This document shows positions 61,416 through 64,000 of a DNA stretch of 64,000 bases, one piece after another. The number at the start of each line of letters is the position of its first letter. Within the stretch, counting starts at the first letter, position 1. Below the pieces are notes generated by a model. It made no database searches and had not been told where the DNA came from. It was given only the letters and a program-made list of their open reading frames with translations. This stretch comes from a virus: positions 1-64,000 of the IMG/VR virus record IMGVR_UViG_3300030104_002647. One strand, given 5' to 3'. The position numbers were made by a program, and so were the translations under genes.

Positions 61416-61704
61416 AATCTAAGTAGGTGTCGCAGTCAATTTGATTTACACTAATAAAGATAGGAAAATCTTTTGGTTCATGAATATATTCTACTTCAAA
61501 AAAATATGGATTGTCATATTTTAAAACACCACCTATCTTTTGCGTGTATCCCTCTAGCATAGGAAGCATGTAAGCATTACATTCTATTAAAACCGCAATA
61601 GGAACTGCAATGTAGTCTGCCATATTTTGCATATCCTCTACTAAGTTTTCGTCAAACTCGTAGTAAGTATCAATCCCCTCTATATATTTCTGTAATGCAT
61701 CCAT
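61342..61704 (-). CDS. Hypothetical protein
   Basis: 120 residues from the ATG at 61704 (a TTG at 61713 is the longer possibility). Acidic, with no recognised domain; YFEVEYIHEPKDFPIFISVN looks like a beta hairpin. It overlaps genes on both sides, by 35 bases upstream and by 44-74 downstream depending on start choice. Confidence 0.5.
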   Translation of the reverse strand: MDALQKYIEGIDTYYEFDENLVEDMQNMADYIAVPIAVLIECNAYMLPMLEGYTQKIGGVLKYDNPYFFEVEYIHEPKDFPIFISVNQIDCDTYLDYVSKNQILQSNEAILQRIYTSQPI

Positions 61705-61912
61705 GTTCTTCAAGCTCTTTTAATCTATACTTTTGCAAGGTGGTTAACCTACCCTTGTTAGTTTTTACTTCGCTAAATAATACTTGTGTGTTTGGTGGTA
61801 TAGCAATTAAATCCGGTATACCGTTTTTATTTGTTTTTACAAGCTTTAAAACATAGTAACCTTTTGACTCAAGCTCCTTTATTCTTTTGCTTTGTATCTG
61901 CTGTTCTGTCAT
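61670..61912 (-). CDS. VRR-NUC domain protein
   Basis: 80 residues: a minimal VRR-NUC. The pattern NKNGIPDLIAI (28-38), V-L-F-S-E-V-K-T (44-51) and QKYRLKELEEHGC (58-70) gives the G-x-P-D ... E-x-K and Q-...-L-x-x-L of the family, which cuts branched or flap DNA. Length matches stand-alone phage VRR-NUC proteins. Confidence 0.8.
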   Translation of the reverse strand: MTEQQIQSKRIKELESKGYYVLKLVKTNKNGIPDLIAIPPNTQVLFSEVKTNKGRLTTLQKYRLKELEEHGCITEIYRGD

Positions 61913-62084
61913 TTTTATAGTCTAAGTAAAATCCAATTCCCACAATTAAGTTCATTCCAATAGATGAAAAAATCTCAACTAAATCATGAAACGAGTGTAT
62001 AGATAAATGAACATGCCCTACCACCCAAAATGGAATTGCTAAATTTTCACTTATCCAAATCAAAGTAAATTTAACAAACCTCAT
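61869..62084 (-). CDS. Membrane-associated small protein
   Basis: 71 residues with hydrophobic segments near the N-terminus (FTLIWISENLAIPFWVVGHV) and at 37-52 (IFSSIGMNLIVGIGFYL), then a polar tail. Probable inner-membrane protein of unknown role. The tail overlaps the VRR-NUC gene by 44 bases. Confidence 0.45.
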   Translation of the reverse strand: MRFVKFTLIWISENLAIPFWVVGHVHLSIHSFHDLVEIFSSIGMNLIVGIGFYLDYKNDRTADTKQKNKGA

Positions 62085-62085
62085 A

Positions 62086-63321
62086 CTACAAATTTAAGAA
62101 ATCTCTTTTGAAGTGTTTTAAAGTATAGTCCTTCTTACGAGTAACAGCTTTATAGATTTTATCTTCAATTCCTGCCGAAGTAAACACCCAAAATATTTTA
62201 TTGTGAAGTCTATTTTTGGTTGTCATCCTATCACGAGATTGCCAATAGGAGGTAGCAGAAAAATCTATGTTATAGTAAATTAATGCATCGGCTTTGCGTA
62301 AACTTATACCTTCCCTCCCACTAACAATCTGCAAAGCTATACTTTTATCTGTCTCATTGAAGACGCTTAGTTCCGTTGAAATGGTCTCCCCATAAACTTC
62401 CTTAATTGCTTTTAATTCTTCTTTGAACTTATAAAAGATAGCAATCTTTTTACCTGAAAATTTATTTTTAATAAACTCAGCTTTTGTTAAGTCTAACACC
62501 ATTGAACTACCGCTTTCAAATTTAACAGTACCGGAAAAGATTTGGTGTAGCTTTGACATTAGCTTCACAGGTGTATCACCCATGATTACCTCATCTTTAC
62601 CCTCTACTACTAAATGTTTTTGTAGTTTCTTAGCAAGACTATAAGTCGCATCTTTCATGCGAACATACAAAATTTCTTCTGTAGTTTGCACTTCAAAACC
62701 TGCGTTTTTTTGACTAAAGTTTATTGTAAATGGTCGCATCATTTCAAGGATGCTTTCGTGTCCGGCAGAGTAATCTCGAATCTGAAGTCCACCGATTGGT
62801 TTGATTCTGACATTAACATAGTCATCAGAAAACCTATAAAAATTTTTATAATGAGCAAATGGATTTGTAGGGATTCCATACACTTGATGATACATTTGAC
62901 TGAATGACTCAGGTGTTGGAGTTCCTGACAAAAGAATTACAAATGGTTTTGTTTTGTCTATTAGCTCCTTTACTTGCTTTGCTCTTTTGCTTGGCTTAGG
63001 AAACGCACCCATTGAATGAGCTTCATCACAGATGATGACATCCCATTGCGTGTCAGGAATCTTGTGAATGCTTTCGTAATTGATTGTGATTAAATTAAAG
63101 GAAGGATTGAGTAGTTGATAGTCATCTTCAATACTTGAGATGGCTTTCTTTTTTGTAACGAACAAAACATTTACAGCTTTTACTCGGTCTGCTATACCTA
63201 AACTAGTTAGGGTCTTGCCTGTTCGTACCTCCATAGCAAGGTAGACAAACCCCCTACTCAATAAGGTTTGACTACCTAAGTCTATGATGGTTTTTTGATA
63301 TGGTCTTAGCTCACAGCTCAA
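62086..63321 (-). CDS. SNF2-like DEAD/DEAH helicase
   Basis: 411 residues. The Q-motif-type start RPYQKTIIDLG is followed by motif I EVRTGKTLTSLG (Walker A RTGKT at 33-37), motif II DEAHS (99-103), motif III SGTPTP (132-137), motif V S-G-R-E-G-I-S and motif VI QSRDRM (about 370-376). A compact SF2/SNF2-like ATPase, here acting as DNA helicase or translocase in replication. Start is TTG, overlapping the upstream stop as TTGA. Confidence 0.85.
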   Translation of the reverse strand: MSCELRPYQKTIIDLGSQTLLSRGFVYLAMEVRTGKTLTSLGIADRVKAVNVLFVTKKKAISSIEDDYQLLNPSFNLITINYESIHKIPDTQWDVIICDEAHSMGAFPKPSKRAKQVKELIDKTKPFVILLSGTPTPESFSQMYHQVYGIPTNPFAHYKNFYRFSDDYVNVRIKPIGGLQIRDYSAGHESILEMMRPFTINFSQKNAGFEVQTTEEILYVRMKDATYSLAKKLQKHLVVEGKDEVIMGDTPVKLMSKLHQIFSGTVKFESGSSMVLDLTKAEFIKNKFSGKKIAIFYKFKEELKAIKEVYGETISTELSVFNETDKSIALQIVSGREGISLRKADALIYYNIDFSATSYWQSRDRMTTKNRLHNKIFWVFTSAGIEDKIYKAVTRKKDYTLKHFKRDFLNL

Positions 63322-63578
63322 ATTTTTCGATGCTTATTTTCCGTCCAAGAATCTAAGATTGCTGTGATTTTTCCACACTTCTCGTAATGCTCTATTTCAG
63401 TAAAATAATCTAACATGTTTTCAAGAACTACTTTATCTACCGGCTGAAGTACATCATGTATATATACACCTTTGTCTGTACCAACAAGTGTATTATCAAA
63501 TCGTTCTTCAACTATAACATTGTATGAATTAATCATAGCGTGGTATACTGTTAATTCATTGTCTTGTTCTTCTTTCAT
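63318..63578 (-). CDS. Hypothetical small acidic protein
   Basis: 86 residues, acidic (KEEQDNELTVYH; FTEIEHYEKCGK). No family recognised. Overlaps by four bases with both neighbours (TTGA and ATGA), so it is translated between the primase and the helicase. Confidence 0.5.
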   Translation of the reverse strand: MKEEQDNELTVYHAMINSYNVIVEERFDNTLVGTDKGVYIHDVLQPVDKVVLENMLDYFTEIEHYEKCGKITAILDSWTENKHRKI

Positions 63579-64000
63579 ATATCTAATTTACTATTATATT
63601 CTAATTCATGTTTACTTCTAAATCTAATCCATTTACCCATAGCATCTCTTCCTTCTTCCGGTGGTACACCTTGTTTGAAAACTCCGTATGCAGTTAACCA
63701 CTTATAAAATCTAGTCCTAGATATAGTCATTTTAGCTTTCGGTCCATAGTCAGGATTCTCTTCTATAAAGTTAAAATATAAATCTTGCTTACGCAATTGT
63801 ATATTTGGTTTTAATAAATCATTTGGTTCATGACCTGTAACTAATCCACACCATTCAATAAAATCATGAGATGTTTCAGCTGACAGCTGTCGAACTTTTA
63901 AATTTACAAAAACTGATTGCATTAAACCTTTTTCTAAATAAAGTTGTAAACAGGATATCATATAGTTATCAAACTCACACCACATATCTTCATCCCAATC
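63575..64000 (-). CDS. Primase-helicase C-terminal part (runs off window)
   Basis: The frame is open through base 64000 (142 codons, with the first ATG at 63985 not the true start). DWDEDMWCEFDNYMISCLQL resembles the end of D5/SF3-type helicase domains in Bacteroidota phage primases, and SRTRFYKWLTAYGVFKQGVP with GKWIRFRSKHE resembles the C-terminal wing that follows. It is on the same strand as the N-terminal part at 1-1091. Confidence 0.6.
   Translation of the reverse strand, partial: DWDEDMWCEFDNYMISCLQLYLEKGLMQSVFVNLKVRQLSAETSHDFIEWCGLVTGHEPNDLLKPNIQLRKQDLYFNFIEENPDYGPKAKMTISRTRFYKWLTAYGVFKQGVPPEEGRDAMGKWIRFRSKHELEYNSKLDI

Noticed and set aside
1-64000. CRISPR array, integrase or insertion sequence
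   Set aside because: No regular spacer-repeat array, recombinase motifs or IS-type inverted repeats with transposase were found; the repeats seen are within fibre genes or are short motifs.

Overview
The window looks like most of the genome of a tailed, probably short-tailed (podovirus-like), double-stranded DNA phage of a Bacteroidota (flavobacterial, probably marine) host. The evidence is: AT-rich DNA; recurrent TAnnTTTG promoter elements, the Bacteroidota -7 box; A-rich leaders instead of strong Shine-Dalgarno sites; a VirE/BT4734-type primase; and a virion block (TerL, portal, scaffold-like protein, major capsid protein, two ring/adaptor proteins, a large tail-hub protein, internal virion proteins) that resembles crAss-like and related marine flavophages. 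The lineage is inferred from remembered family features, not from a search. No integrase, cellular core genes or CRISPR array are seen.

Layout. A minus-strand arm (9728 down to 1, and again 63985+ down to 59472) carries replication, recombination and small accessory genes. The first 1.1 kb is the N-terminal part and the last 0.4 kb is the C-terminal part of what looks like one primase-helicase gene on the same strand. The molecule is therefore probably circular or circularly permuted, with roughly 1 kb missing between base 64000 and base 1. A plus-strand arm (10235 to 59482) carries a chaperonin module (groEL, a 42-aa ORF, groES), a run of tiny lysine-rich proteins, lysis genes (M15 endolysin, holin, small membrane proteins), about 10 kb of fibre genes rich in repeats (one with an S74 self-cleaving C-terminus), then packaging, head, tail and internal virion genes, ending with a 2935-residue zincin-containing protein. 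The arms diverge at 9729-10234, a region containing an extraordinary G-rich tract. One isolated winged-helix regulator gene lies on the minus strand inside the plus arm.

How the genes fit together. The minus arm supplies an SNF2-like helicase, a primase-helicase, an SSB-like protein, a RecE-like exonuclease next to a putative annealing protein, a VRR-NUC protein, a calcineurin-like phosphoesterase and two proteins with DnaA domain-IV-like segments. No DNA polymerase is visible, so host polymerase is presumably borrowed. The plus arm is the late programme.

The most striking content is RNA-level. Three type III hammerhead ribozymes (7352-7400, 8112-8160, 8949-8995, minus strand) each sit 24-26 nt upstream of a start codon in the early operon. 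The two best copies differ by compensatory changes in both variable stems. Each is abutted by a hairpin, and a homologous hairpin occurs beside an anomalous 117-nt tRNA-like RNA (6428-6544) with perfect acceptor and T arms but a non-canonical interior. Tandem TGTTGATTTT repeats with 11-bp phasing occur upstream of both the primase and groEL and may be replication iterons or operators.
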